Part shown: positions 12,768 through 23,520 of the stretch, piece after piece
Layout of the letters: every line of letters starts with the position of its first letter
Numbering within the stretch: position 1 is the stretch's first letter
Source of the DNA: Diogma glabrata
Lineage: Eukaryota; Arthropoda; Insecta; Diptera; Cylindrotomidae
Assembly (NCBI GenBank): GCA_963693315.1
Contig: OY856186.1
Span: 133,988,428-134,052,427 of the forward strand
Direction: 5' to 3'
DNA length: 64,000 bases
Notes under the pieces: generated by a model
Database searches by the model: none
What the model was told of the DNA's origin: nothing
The model's input: only the letters and a program-made list of their open reading frames with translations
Program-made: the position numbers and the translations under genes

Positions 12768-12843
12768 CGCTTGTCGAGTTGGTTAGATGGTTAACCATAA
12801 ACTCTGATCAGAAGTACGCCGGCTTGATTTCCGAACCGACCGG
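12768..12843 (+). repeat. tRNA-like segment (SINE-head-like), copy 2
   Basis: Inverted partner of the segment at 12356. It has TTGTCGAGTTGGTTAGATGG, and box B has decayed to GCTTGATTTCC. Same interpretation, with weaker Pol III signals. Confidence 0.4.
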
Positions 12844-12905
12844 AATTGAGATAAAACTTTTATTACGCATCTTTCGCCTTTCAAAGCAATTTTTCATTCT
12901 ATTCA

Positions 12906-13633
12906 GGGGCACACACAGAAAAAGTTTTAGGGGGGGGGGGGTCCATCGGATTTTTTTTTTAATTAAAAGTTCTGTGTAGGCATTACAACAACACACATAG
13001 ATACCTATTAAGACCCAAGTCCCACAACAACATGCGTGTTGAGGTGTTGATCAACGCTTTTTAAACCTTTGAAAATTGTACGCCCCCCGGAACACTGTTG
13101 ATTCGGACTGAGCATTTCATTTGTACGATGTAGATCTGTGTGTTTTGATCGGTTGTTGAGCTTTTGTTTCATTTCATTTTCAAATTTTTATATGTGTGCA
13201 TCAGTTTTCCGTTGCCGTATCAAAACTTCCCGATTTTTACCGTTTCTTTAAGGAAAAACTTCCCATCAAGCTCTCAATGAAAAAAAATATACATATATAT
13301 AAATCCAATTTATGGAAAAAACTTCAAAAACCACCACTATAACAATATTTGTTTCGAATCTTCATACACCCTCTGAAATAAAATAGTACTTCTATGAAAT
13401 AGAATTAAATGAAATAGAGCATTAAATTCTATGTAATTAAATTCTATGAAATAGAGCATTAAATCTATCAAAATTGCGAAAGACGTTCTGTAAAGAAGTA
13501 AATATGCCTTGATTTCGAGGTTTGCAAAAAATTTTAAGATTACGCATACGTGTGTATGCGCAGGTTTATTCCGATAGATTGTTCTGAAAGCTGATCAGTA
13601 AAATTTAAAATAAATGCTCTTTAAAAAATTAAA
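12906..13633. other. Spacer, no gene seen
   Basis: Holds a G homopolymer near 12931-12940 next to a T run, and otherwise unassigned AT-rich sequence. Confidence 0.5.
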
Positions 13634-13915
13634 AATGGCCAGTATACAGCCAATTCCAAAAAAGTTGCTAACACAAATTCAACTAATTACAAAGCCATAT
13701 CAATCTTGTCGGTTGTTGCTAAAATATTTGAGAAGTTCGTTAATTTTAATATTATGAGCTTCTTAAGTCGTCAAAAATACTTAATGAAAGACAATGCGGT
13801 TTCCGTAAAGGAAAAGCGACGGGAAATTTACTTTCTTTGTCACACATATCTGGAACAGTCGGTTGAAAACCTTGGTGAGACTTTCATTGCTGCTCAGCAA
13901 TTCAAATCTTACTAA
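13634..13915 (+). pseudogene. Non-LTR retrotransposon RT fragment, frameshifted
   Basis: The fragment covers the N-terminal part of a non-LTR reverse transcriptase in alternating frames. In order: ASIQPIPKK, then NYKAISILSVVAKIFEK, SFLSRQKYLM, QCGFRKGKATGNLLSL (matching the family's 'YGFRKGRST.DLL' block) and EQSVENLGETFIAA, which precedes the first catalytic Asp block. At least three frameshifts separate these. The style resembles the RT pieces at 48780, 52006 and 58734, so all four may come from one family. No endonuclease and no 3' end are present. Confidence 0.75.
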
Positions 13916-14319
13916 TGAGCTTGATTCGTTGTATGTTGCTGATTTGAAGGTACACAAATACACTATGGATGAACGCGTGTGTCTGCCTGAATCAAATCAA
14001 TTTTACCTGAACAGAGTATCAATAGCAGCCCATCTTTTTAAGGTTCGAGTAACAAGATGTTTTCAAAGAATTTTTTAACAGAATCTAGCATCTCTGAAAT
14101 GCCTTACTGACGTGGGTCTTCTTTGATAATTGTAATCCACAAAACTTCAAAAATAGCGTTCAAAAAATCCTCAAAGAATTAAGGATTATTGATTGAATTA
14201 TTGATCAATAGTGAGTAACCTTAGATCCCTAGTTAGCATCGTATCTTACGATATTCAGAGATGTTAATCTATAATTTCTTATGGTTAGCACTAAATAATG
14301 TCTAACTTTAAAAAACAAT
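13916..14319. other. Spacer, no gene seen
   Basis: No supported feature between the RT fragment and the left end of the next element. Confidence 0.5.
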
Positions 14320-14824
14320 GGGCGATATGTATAAAAACTAGTAAACACTAGTTAAACTTTACTACCTAGTTTAATACAAAATTGCTAGTATAGTAAAAAA
14401 TTGGTTTGAGTATGAACTAAACTAGGAGGATAGTATTAAAAAACATCGCACTAGGTTGTTGCTATGGCGTTTACTAGGAATTTAAATAACAAACTTTTTT
14501 GATTTGTTAAATAAATAACTTATTTGTTATATATTTTCGTATATATTTCCAGTTTATCTATTTATTTAGTAAATTTGTAGAATTTTATGTTAATAATTAT
14601 AAGAGAACTTCAATATTAAAATATTTTATTTTATATTTTTGTGTTTGTTTACATGGAAGTGAAATAAGTTGTTTTATTGAAGAAAAAAAATCTTTATTCA
14701 GAACCCGTATTTAAGTAAAAATTTCTTCTAAAACTTCGAAACCTTTTTTGTTTGATCTTGCATTAGTCAGACATGCGAGAATGAAGATGCAGCCCAATTT
14801 CTTTTCAGAACAATTGGCGATAGA

Positions 14825-15106
14825 CTATTTGTCATAAGAGCTTTGAAGGATTTCGTAGATTTGATACGTAATCTTTCGTAGATTGCTTTCAGCTATCAGA
14901 TGGCCATTTGTGTATTGTTTTTGAGATTTTCCTATACGTTTTTCCAATGTTTTGGGATGTAAAATGAACTGAATGAATTCGTTGGCGTACCTCTTATTAT
15001 TAGTCGTGGGCATGCTGTGAATCGTTTTTATTACGTTTCTGATTTGGAACTGCGGCTTACACAGTCTTTTATTTTTGCGATGAATCATTGGTCGCTCAAG
15101 CAACAC
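14825..15106 (-). CDS. Hypothetical 93-residue frame
   Basis: An open frame on the minus strand, rich in basic residues and starting MLLERPMIHRKNKRLC. I do not recognise the family. It lies ~500 bp inside the left end of the TIR-bounded element, so it could be part of that element's protein. It could also be chance, as nothing in frame continues past its ends. Confidence 0.2.
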   Translation of the reverse strand: MLLERPMIHRKNKRLCKPQFQIRNVIKTIHSMPTTNNKRYANEFIQFILHPKTLEKRIGKSQKQYTNGHLIAESNLRKITYQIYEILQSSYDK

Positions 15107-16034
15107 TCTGTTTTGTCTTATTTAATGAGGTTATTACAAATGTGTAATAATCGAAGGCGCTCCTCTTACTAGCGATGGTATGCCATGGCGATGAGTATAT
15201 CGAATTATGCTAGAAACATTTGTTTTGATAAATTGATGCCTCGTGGATAAATTGATGCCTTGGTGCAACTGGCTGCCAGGGGTATAACCAAATGTGAGTT
15301 AACTAAATAGTTGACATCACTAATGACTATTGAATACAAGAATTACTCCTCTGTTCTATTATAATTCTTGCAAATAACATGTAGTTCTTGGCATTAATAT
15401 TTATATTTGGATTAATTTGTATTCGTTACAGTTAAACTATAAGGAAATGCTATTGTTAGGTTTAGTATTTTTCCTGTTATAAGTTGGTATCCGGCTTTTA
15501 TTTTTGTTGTTATTGAATATATTAAAGACAAAAGGGGATTTAAAACTCCAAAATTAGCGAAAAACGTTTCTTTAGTCTGGTAAAGTTAGAATGACAGTCT
15601 TGAGAACGATAAACGAAAAGAACTTTTGCTGTTTAAGAACTATGCTTTCGAAAACAATATAGAGCTTCTCAAGTGCGAAAACTTAAAAAATTGAATGTGG
15701 TTTGGGCCACACTAGAGCGGGAGAAAAGAAGATGAGTTTCAGGTGTTCTTATATTAGAGTGGTTCTAATATTAGAGTAGTTCTTATGAAAATTTTAGAAT
15801 TTTTATGCTTTTATAGACTCAAAGGGCTTAAAATAAATTTGAATCTTTGTTTTGCTTGATTTGATTTTGTTTTACATCTTTGACTTTAATATCTTTATCT
15901 TGATATAAATCTCCGTCACCTTGCCATTTAGGTTTCTTTAACAAATAACATGTAGCGGTTGGCATTAAATAAAATAATTAAGTGGCGATTCTAGTATAAG
16001 TACATTAGACGAGCCAGTCCCAACTACCCTAGCA
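15107..16034. other. Spacer inside the TIR-bounded element
   Basis: No supported gene. The words AACAAATAACATGTAG and TTGGCATTAA recur near 15365-15390 and 15940-15965, hinting at an old duplication. Confidence 0.4.
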
Positions 16035-16400
16035 ATAACATTGACATGGGCCAAAAATGTGGGTTAGAAAATAATCCTGCAAAAACAGTAGTGATTCTTT
16101 TTACCAGGAAGCAGAGGATCCCTGATATTGGCTCCATTGCTCTGGAGGGAAGTGATCTCGAACTTGCAGAACTAGCAAAATACCTATGTACGTGCTGAAT
16201 ACCTAGGTGGACTCACCTGGAAATCAAATATCACAGAAAGAGCCAAAAAAGTTACAATATAGCACTATCTATTCTCATGTAAAAAGGCCATGGAAAAATA
16301 TGGAATCTTGCACCTCACATATCCCAATGATTTTACATCTCGGTGATCAGACCGATCTTAATGTACGATGTGATCATATGCTGGACTGCAATTTCTAATG
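16035..16400 (+). pseudogene. Non-LTR RT fragment (R1/jockey-like), 3' part
   Basis: In frame it reads GLENNPAKTVVILFTRKQR, then IALEGSDLEL and a damaged KYLG position (KYLC), matching the post-catalytic segment of R1/jockey-type RTs ('GL..NP.KT.LVLFTRK', 'KYLG..LD'). After a frameshift there are weaker matches to the 'K.G....IRPILMYG' block (SVIRPILMYDV near 16340-16370). It belongs to a different subfamily from the RT fragment at 13634. Stops and shifts show it is dead. Confidence 0.7.
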
Positions 16401-16606
16401 CTTCAACCCAGTAATGCTTCTCCATAACCTACCCTTTAATGTGCTAGATCAACAGATAACATGAAAATCAACTCTTTGACTCAGCTATAGGAATATGAAG
16501 CAGTTGTTCTGGATTTATTGATTCCAAGCATCTGATAGATTTTTGAAATATTGTAGATTCAAAATTCCTTTCTTGATCTGTATGAATCTAATTGCTTATT
16601 GCTGCT

Positions 16607-17660
16607 TCAGTTATTATGGTTCTTGATTCCTGATTGGTATTGGACACACACCTCTGGCCACATGCTAAAATAATTCACTATGACTAGCACATATTTGTTG
16701 ATGCTATCAGTAGCCGGAAATGGTCCTTCAATTTTCTCAAATGGCGCTCCCATATTATACTGCCTCATATTACCATAACTTCTTCGTATAGGTCCTTTTG
16801 CAGTAGCTATTCCACGACACCATTCCACTACCAATTGACATGCTCCTGACCAATAAAATCTACGTCGTACTTTGTCAAGGGTTTTGTTAATACCCAGGTG
16901 ACCACCACTGGTTCCACAATAACATTTCTTTAAAAACTTGAGGCATTTTTATTTTTGGGACTACTACTAACATTGATTCTTTAACTGTAACCTTAGAACT
17001 TACAGAGGCTGTTCCATTATGACCAATATGACACTCTAGGTTTTTCGCTTTTTTCACTTATGTAAGCCTCACGTCAATAATGTTTTCCTAGCTTTCGGCC
17101 TGGTTACAGTGCTTGCATTCTGCCTGGCGTTCGTTTACATTTTCATGTGCAGTTCCTGTTCGATGTTTAATGTCAAAATCATAAGCCTGTAAGCGTTTGA
17201 TCCATCGTGCTCCCTACCCCGCCAGGCATTTAAATTGTAATAAACAACTCAATGCTCCATGATCACTACTCAAATAGAACTACAAGTGTTCAAGGAAATG
17301 TTTCACTCATAGCACTATAGCCAGCAATTCTTTGTGGGTTGCACAATAATCCCTTTCTCGCTTGGACAGCGTCCTCGAGTAATAATGTATTACTTTCTCT
17401 TTCCCATCAATTTCATCGATTTCTTTTCCCCTCCCCTCCTATACCATCATTGCTGGTATCAATATTTAATATAAATTTAAGATTGCATAAGATAAACCAG
17501 AACTGGTGCAGATCATAATCTTAATTGAAGCTCCATAATCGCATCGTCTTGCTTTTCGGTCTATTCAAATGCTTTATCTTTTCTTGGAAGCTTATGTAGG
17601 CTCTTAGAAATATAACCAAATTCTGGTATAAAACGTCGGTATTGTACAATCATCGAAAAC
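16607..17660 (-). pseudogene. Ty3/gypsy Pol relic (RT end, RNase H, integrase start)
   Basis: The minus strand carries a gypsy Pol in broken frames. From high to low coordinate: RRFIPEFGYISK, as in the RT thumb (near 17620), DTSNDGIG and a YSRTLSKRERDYCATHKELL block of RNase H (17300-17450), LSSDHGALSCLLQFK and RWIKRLQAYDFDIKHRTG (17170-17280), then integrase GGHLGINKTLDKVRRRFYW (near 16850-16910), the WCRGIATAKG remnant of the zinc-binding region, and NKYVLVIVNYFSMWPE (near 16650-16700). At least six frameshifts or stops interrupt it. It is unrelated in sequence to the intact gypsy element at 31011, and no LTR is visible. Confidence 0.8.
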
Positions 17661-18951
17661 TGCAAAGCTCTGATAAATCTTTTAACTTTAACATACCACA
17701 AACTAGAAGGTTCTATCTTTAATAGAACCGAATTTATGAATATTTAAAAAGAACTCGACTAGCCAAAAATCACGAAATTCTAGATATTTGGAACCGCTAT
17801 ATTTTCCAAAAAAAAAATCATTGAACACGTATATATCGAGTAATCCTCGAATACGTATATCTTTTTATTCGTAGTAAATTTTTTTAAAAATATCAATGCG
17901 TTAGAAATATTCACGATTTTCACATGACAAAAATTTTAAGGGTAGCTTTCACCCTTAGTTTTAATTTTAAAAAAATTTAAAATCGATTTTCCGATTTTTT
18001 AAAATTTATTTCAAAATATACACTTTCAATTAATTCTTACCGCGTGATGGAAATAGTATCGATGTGAGTGCTAGAGGGCACTGTAGGCAAAAAAACACAG
18101 TTTTTACGCAGTTTTAAAACTTTATGATTTGTTTTCTCGGAAATATCTGCATGTAGGCATATTTTGTATGTGACAATTTTGACTTAAAATTTTTACGTAA
18201 ATCACTTCTTATTGCTATGGGTCGCGTTAAACCTTGATCCGTCTCATTTGCTAATCATTTTGCACGTTCCGCATTCCGCCGACACTTGAACGATTATTTA
18301 AAAGCCAAAGTGTATAAGCACATAAAATTTGGAAAAAAAAACGTGCAAAGTACATTGAACCAGAAGTAAGAAACATTATGAACGAACAACAAGTCTGTAA
18401 GTGACACCATTCGTTATAGGTATTGCATCTAATTGATTCCGAGTTGTTAATATTAATTACTTTACTATGAAGATTGGGTCGATTCTGCTTCAGTTATTTC
18501 AAGAAGAGTAAATTACTATGTCTTAAAAGTTTACTATTTCTAAAGGTGTCTAAAATTTACTGTTCCTTCACCCGGTTTACGCCATTTGTAAACTTTACAT
18601 GCACGAAAACATATTTCATCTTCCAAATCAGAATAAAAAAACCAATAAATTCAATACATTTGTCTTGTTTTCGAATTCATATCACATCTCAAAAAGAAAA
18701 ACCTATAAATTAACAACCTAGTAATAGTTTTAGTGTGGTAAATAAGACACTAGGTTTGATTATAGTATATACTAGCATAAATCCAGCAAACTTTGGTTTT
18801 TATGCATACCAAACATAGCAAACACTCAAAAACAAAACAATTCGATGTTTTTTTTTTAACAAGCTAGTAAAGTAAAGTTTCGAATACTTTTTTATGCATA
18901 CGAAAACTAGTAAACACTTAAAAAACCTAGTTACTAGGTTTTATACATATG
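17661..18951. other. Spacer inside the TIR-bounded element
   Basis: AT-rich. Subterminal CTAG-rich sequence begins near 18720 and leads into the right inverted end. A 79-codon frame at 18474-18713 has no recognisable similarity. Confidence 0.4.
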
Positions 18952-19087
18952 GCCCAATAGTGAAAAATTATCCGCTAGGGGCGGGGGGTCCAGACAATTG
19001 AAATCAAACAATAAAACAAAATTTAATAAACAAAAAAAAAGAGAAAAAAATTAATTTGTATATAAAAAAAAAATATCCAAATAAAAA

Positions 19088-20132
19088 AATAGTTATTTAT
19101 TATACAAGGGAAAAAAGTAGTAGATTTTAGCTCGAGGTTGTGTTGTCTCCCGACGCGAAGCGGGGGGAGACAAAAAACCGAGAGCTAAAATCTACAATTT
19201 TTCCCGTGTATAATACACTATTTTTTTCTGTGACTGGACAAATATTAATATAATTATTGAAAAAATAATATTAAACAAATATTACAATATGTATATTCAC
19301 CACACCGTACGAATTTTTCTTGAATAAAAACTTAAAATTAAGTTTCATTTTATTTGTCAAAACCAGTTATTAATCAAGAAGAAAACGGTATAGCTTTTCA
19401 TAACATCAAAATAGTCATAAATGTTCATAAATATTCATAATATTCATCATTTATGTGTATATATGTATTTATATATATATAATTATTTATCCGGGAAAAA
19501 AGTACATACTTTTTTCCCGGGGAAAAAAGTATTTTATGAAAAGTAACATTTTTGCACCTGTCAACAGAAGTAAAATGTTAAACTTTTTTCCCGTCACAGA
19601 AAAAAAATATATTTTTTCTGTGACGGGAAAAAAGTTGAACATTTTACTTCTGCTGACAGGTGCAAAAATGCTACTTTTCATAAAATACTTTTTTCCCCGG
19701 GAAAAAAGTATGTACTTTTTTCCCGGATAGATAAAAATATATATATAAATACATATATACACATAAATGATGAATATTATGAATATTTATGAACATTTAT
19801 GACTATTTTAATGTTAATGAAAAGTTATACCGTTTTCTTCTTGATGTTAATAACTGGTTTTGACAAATAAAATGAAACTTAATTTTAAGTTTTTATTCAA
19901 GAAAAATTCGTATGGTGTGGTGAATATACATATTGTAATATTTGTTTAATATTATTTTTTCAATAATTATATTAATATTTGTCCAGTCACAGAAAAAAAT
20001 AGTGTATTATACACGGGAAAAATTGTAGATTTTAGCTCTCGGTTTTTTGTCTCCCTCCGCTTCGCGTCGGGAGACAACACAACCTCGAGCTAAAATCTAC
20101 TACTTTTTTCCCTTGTATAATAAATAACTATT
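19088..20132. mobile_element. 1.04-kb near-perfect palindrome with nested hairpins
   Basis: The two halves are inverted copies around a centre at ~19609 (AAAATATATTTT), with no spacer and only a few differences over ~520 bp per arm. The outer edge is AATAGTTATTTATTATACA and its complement. Each arm also folds on itself: AAGGGAAAAA..GATTTTAGCTC pairs with GAGCTAAAATC..TTTTTCCCGT around GTCTCCCgacGCG/CGgggGGAGAC (19108-19205), and GGGAAAAAAGTACATAC-type units form smaller hairpins near the centre. Mirror-image frames on both strands at 19455-19762 are a by-product, not genes. It resembles a foldback or head-to-head MITE dimer. The high arm identity suggests a young insertion or ongoing gene conversion. 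Confidence 0.85.
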
Positions 20133-21299
20133 AAATGAAACAAAAAAAATACTTGAAATTATATTTTGATAAAAATTAAATTTAGAAAAATAAGAAAATA
20201 AGTTTATATAGCTGCCTTTAGTTTTAAATCATAATTTTAAGACGATCTGCATAGTCCAATAGACCAATTGATAATTGAAGATAAAAATAACTAGCCCTTT
20301 TGTTGTGTTCAAACCAAACTTTATGAACTATGTTATTGACCAGCTTGATTCGAGTTCAGAGGAGTTAATACAAATTACCGATGGTGTTTTAAGAAATTTA
20401 TCATAGATAGCGGATAGTAACGTTAAATTTATTTATCAGGAATGGGTACTGCAACAGCATTAACAAAGGCAACTTAAAGAAACTGTATATAAATGAACGT
20501 ACATTAAAATTTATTTTTACCGGTATTGTGATATTTACCAGCAAGTTGCAGCGCTATATATAATTGAAGATACAGGAAGGATATTAAGAAATGTTTCAAG
20601 CCATATTGCAGTTCTTGAAGATTATCGTAAAATATTAAAACAACGAAAATTGTTTAGATATTCTACTTCAACAATTAAAATTTAAAACTCAACCGTTGTA
20701 ATTAATGCATGTAGATCGTTGCTTAATTTACTTTGGATTAATAGGCGAATTGCTGAACAACAATTTCGAAAGATATATTTTCGAAAAATAGAATGCAACC
20801 AACATAAAAAAATAAATCAAAAAAAAAAATATTATTAATTGGGGAAATATGGTGAAAATTTGAGTACAAAAGGAATTGAAATTTTGAGATATGTCTCTTT
20901 GGTTTTGAACCGGCAGAACAACAACAACAAATTGGCGGACACAACAATTGGATAAATAGCCAATAGCCATCAACATGAAGAACAATAAGGACAATTTGGA
21001 ATAAGATATCATGTAATTAGGTAGAACAAAAAAATTATTATTTATATATTTATAACTTTTGTTTTATATTTTTAAAATGTTTGATTAATATTAACTTCTA
21101 TACATTTTTGTAAAGCTTAAGGTCAATTAAATATTATATTAAATTTTTGAATTATTTTTGTTTTTATTAGATTTTTGTGATCGTTGAGTTGTGTTATGTT
21201 CGTATTGTGTTGGGAAGTCAAAGAAAAAATATAAGTGAAAAAGTTTTTTTTTGTGTCGGAAACGAAGTTTTTTTTCGGAAAACAGTGCAAAATAAAAAT
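20133..21299. other. Spacer with one possible ORF remnant
   Basis: No supported gene beyond the remnant described at 20497-20685. Frames at 20728-21012 on the minus strand are low-complexity hydrophobic translations of T-rich DNA. Confidence 0.4.
20497..20685 (+). pseudogene. Unrecognised 62-residue open stretch
   Basis: It lies between stops and has no ATG near its start. It includes DIYQQVAALYIIEDTGRILR and a basic tail ending in TIKI. Its composition is more protein-like than the flanks, but I recognise no family. It could be the end of a decayed transposon protein or chance. Confidence 0.2.
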
Positions 21300-21504
21300 G
21301 AATCTCGTACATGTGGTACGGATGGTAAAGGCCCGTCTCACCACCTCAAAAAAATAGCGTAGCGCATATTTAGGACGTTACAGGTAACGCTAACAGAATT
21401 AGGTTGGTGTAGTTGAGAGGGGCAGAGTAAATACTGCTTATACTCATTGATTCTGCACCATGGCGAGTCATTGGCGCCGTAAAACCAGTGCAATTCAAGC
21501 GTCT

Positions 21505-21665
21505 GTTCTCCATGTTAGGGGCGGCTTGGAGCTGACGTCTGTTTTGGATCAAGCGGCTCGCTATATAAATGTGTAGAACGTGTTTGTTCTCCATGTTAGG
21601 GGCGGCTTGCAGCGGGCGTCTGTCTTAGATCGAGCGGCTCGCTATATAAACGTGAAAAAGGTTGT
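21505..21665 (+). repeat. Two tandem 81-bp units in the RTE 5' UTR
   Basis: Each unit contains GTTCTCCATGTTAGGGGCGG and ends CGGCTCGCTATATAAA, so each carries a TATATAAA word (near 21570 and 21650). Repeated 5' UTR units with promoter-like words are common in non-LTR elements and may act as an internal promoter array. Confidence 0.75.
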
Positions 21666-21841
21666 TTCTGGTGACCTTAAGATGCAGAAGGAACCCATTC
21701 ACGAAAATTTGGGTTAGGCGAAGGGCTAACACCCTATTTCCGTAAAGAAATTATTGTAATGAATTCTGTACACAGGCCTCGGAATATCTCGGATTCATTA
21801 TTGGAACGACCTCGGAAACTGTACCCGGACTACGATTTAAA

Positions 21842-22031
21842 AATGGGAACCTGGAACGTGCTAAGCCTTAGAATCAGCATGTTATCGACTTCTGCCCAAT
21901 TAATATGCGGTTATGCACACTGAGAATCCGCACGCAAAAATTCAATGTAACGATCGTCAATGTTCATGCACCTACTGAAGATAAAGCAGATGACATTAAA
22001 CACCTGTTCTTCCTAGAACTCGAAGAAGTCA
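21842..22031 (+). pseudogene. RTE apurinic-like endonuclease, N-terminal fragment
   Basis: It begins MGTWNVLSL, matching the 'TWNVRSL' metal-binding block of RTE endonucleases. An internal deletion and frameshift follow, then RLCTLRIRTQKFNVTIVNVH and APTEDKADD, the 'INVHAPTE' block. It breaks off at LEEVT where the inserted element begins. The rest of the endonuclease resumes at 28393 with INNIPRHDIKIVVGDFNAQI. Confidence 0.8.
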
Positions 22032-22463
22032 CACGGAGAAAAATAAATGTTAATAACTACTTCGATTTTAAACACTTTTTACTATTTCAAATAGTAACAC
22101 TGCGCCCGGGTCAGAAAACTTTAAATTATGTGCAGTAGAACTTTAAAAATTACTTTTACATATGTTGTAAAATATAAGAATATGAGACAAGAAAGAATAC
22201 AAAGCAAAAGACAAAATTTTACTATTTCAAATATTAAGAATTTAACTTAATATAAGATATATAAATTATCTTACTTGAACATTATACTTTGATGAATAAC
22301 TAAACCAAAAGTTAAAATCTCAGAGCGTAAGTTTTGCTGTTTCAAACACTAAAAATTTGAAATTTAAAACCATAAATTCAACAAATTTCGACAGTAAAAT
22401 TTACTTGGGTTGAAATAAATTTTGCCGATTGACATTGGAATTTTGAAAATCAATGGTCTTATT

Positions 22464-22880
22464 TTACTTCGGTCTGAAAGACCTAAGTATTACATTCATG
22501 AGCTCAAAGTGAAATTTTTACCCCACTTTTTTGACATTTCTCGACGTTTTAGGACCTACTGATTCTAAAAAAGCAAAAAAAATGTATGTCTGTCTGCCGG
22601 TCGGCCGGCCGTCACAACCGACGAAATCTAGGAAACCGCTGAACGGATTTGAAAATTTTTTTTTTTAAAAATAGGTTTACTCAATGGAAAGAGCCGAAAG
22701 GACGATGTGTTCGATAACTGTACCGGAAGTGTGTCAAAAAATCGTCAGGTGTGTCAAAACAAGGAAATTTGAATATTTTTTGCTTAAAAAACGTTCATTT
22801 TAAGTGATTACGAGTAGGAACATTAAATTTGGAGAAATCTTGATGGTCGGGATTGGTATGTGAGACCAAAATCTAGATTA
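22464..22880 (+). repeat. Dispersed repeat family A, copy 2
   Basis: It starts TTACTTCGGTCTGAAAGACC, which forms a terminal hairpin. It shares GATTCTAAAAAAGCAAAAAA, the GC-rich GTCGGCCGGCC core, GGAGCCGAAAGGACGAT and repeated GTGTGTCAAAA words with the copy at 30654. No coding capacity. Confidence 0.8.
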
Positions 22881-23149
22881 TTGCATTATAAGTTTGTCAA
22901 AAAAGTGTTGTCAAGTGTGTCAAAAGAAAGATTTTTATTAATTTTTTAACCAAATTTTTTGGAAAAAAATAAAATTAATAATTTGTATAACTTGAAATTA
23001 ATAATCATATTATATTATTATTATTAAGAATTATGGCATTATAAGTTTGTCAAAAAAATAATGTCAAGCGTGTCAAAAAATGATTTCATTGATTTTTTTA
23101 GCAAATTTTTTGGGAAAAAAATGTAGCTGTTTTTATGACGTAAATGTAA

Positions 23150-23520
23150 TTGAAAATGAAATTGGACATGGAAATTTTTGAATTTGTTATAGTTTTTGAA
23201 ATATTTTTGGAATTTTGAAAAAAGTTTCAATTTTTGAATTTTTAGGAATTTTTGGAATATTATTAGAATTTAGAAAAAGTTTAAATATTTGATTTTATTC
23301 TAATTTTTAGAATATTTTTGGAATTTTGAAAAAAGCTTCAATTTTTGATTTTATGTAATTTTTGGTATATTTTTAGAATTTTTGAAAAAAGTTTAATCTT
23401 TGATTTTGTAATAATTTTTGGAATATTTTTAGAATTTTGGAAAAAGTTTGATTTTATTTAATTTTTCCAAATTTTTGGAATTTTGAAGGAAATTTGAATT
23501 TGTGATTTTGTAATATTTTT
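23150..23520. repeat. Minisatellite, ~58-bp unit, about six copies
   Basis: Units with a GGAATTTTGAAAAAAGTTT core followed by a TTGATTTTAT-like part begin near 23209, 23268, 23328, 23386, 23441 and 23487. They are diverged by substitutions and small indels. Confidence 0.8.

Larger units (their letters stand above)
12148..12905. repeat. Duplicated repeat block with inverted tRNA-like halves
   Basis: A leader-like segment (AAGATTT-ATTAAGATTTTTATC and GATAGCAATGGATC) occurs in direct orientation at 12148-12240 and 12650-12740. The following ~150-bp segment occurs in opposite orientations (about 12287-12440 and 12729-12905), each edge marked by ATTCAATTGAATA. The result is a mixed direct/inverted duplication, probably from nested insertion of a short element. 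The ~200 bp between the copies is plain AT-rich DNA. Confidence 0.7.
14320..18955. mobile_element. TIR-bounded DNA transposon, family uncertain (PIF/Harbinger-like)
   Basis: The ends are inverted: GGGCGATATGTATAAAAAC at the left and, read inward from the right, GGGCCATATGTATAAAACC. Subterminal CTAGTAAACACT-like motifs recur on both sides. The flanks share AAT (14317-14319 and 18956-18958), consistent with a 3-bp duplication, and GGGC ends occur in PIF/Harbinger elements, but the support is thin. The 4.6-kb interior contains relics of retrotransposons in both orientations, so it is a composite. No transposase is recognisable. Confidence 0.5.
21300..22031 (+). mobile_element. RTE-clade retrotransposon, 5' end
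   Basis: GC-richer sequence leads into the endonuclease-like coding region. It continues at 28393 after a 6.36-kb insertion. The 5' boundary is approximate. Confidence 0.6.

Noticed and set aside
19455..19762. Two 91-codon frames on opposite strands with almost the same peptide
   Set aside because: They are mirror images produced by the palindrome. The peptide is low complexity and has no family.
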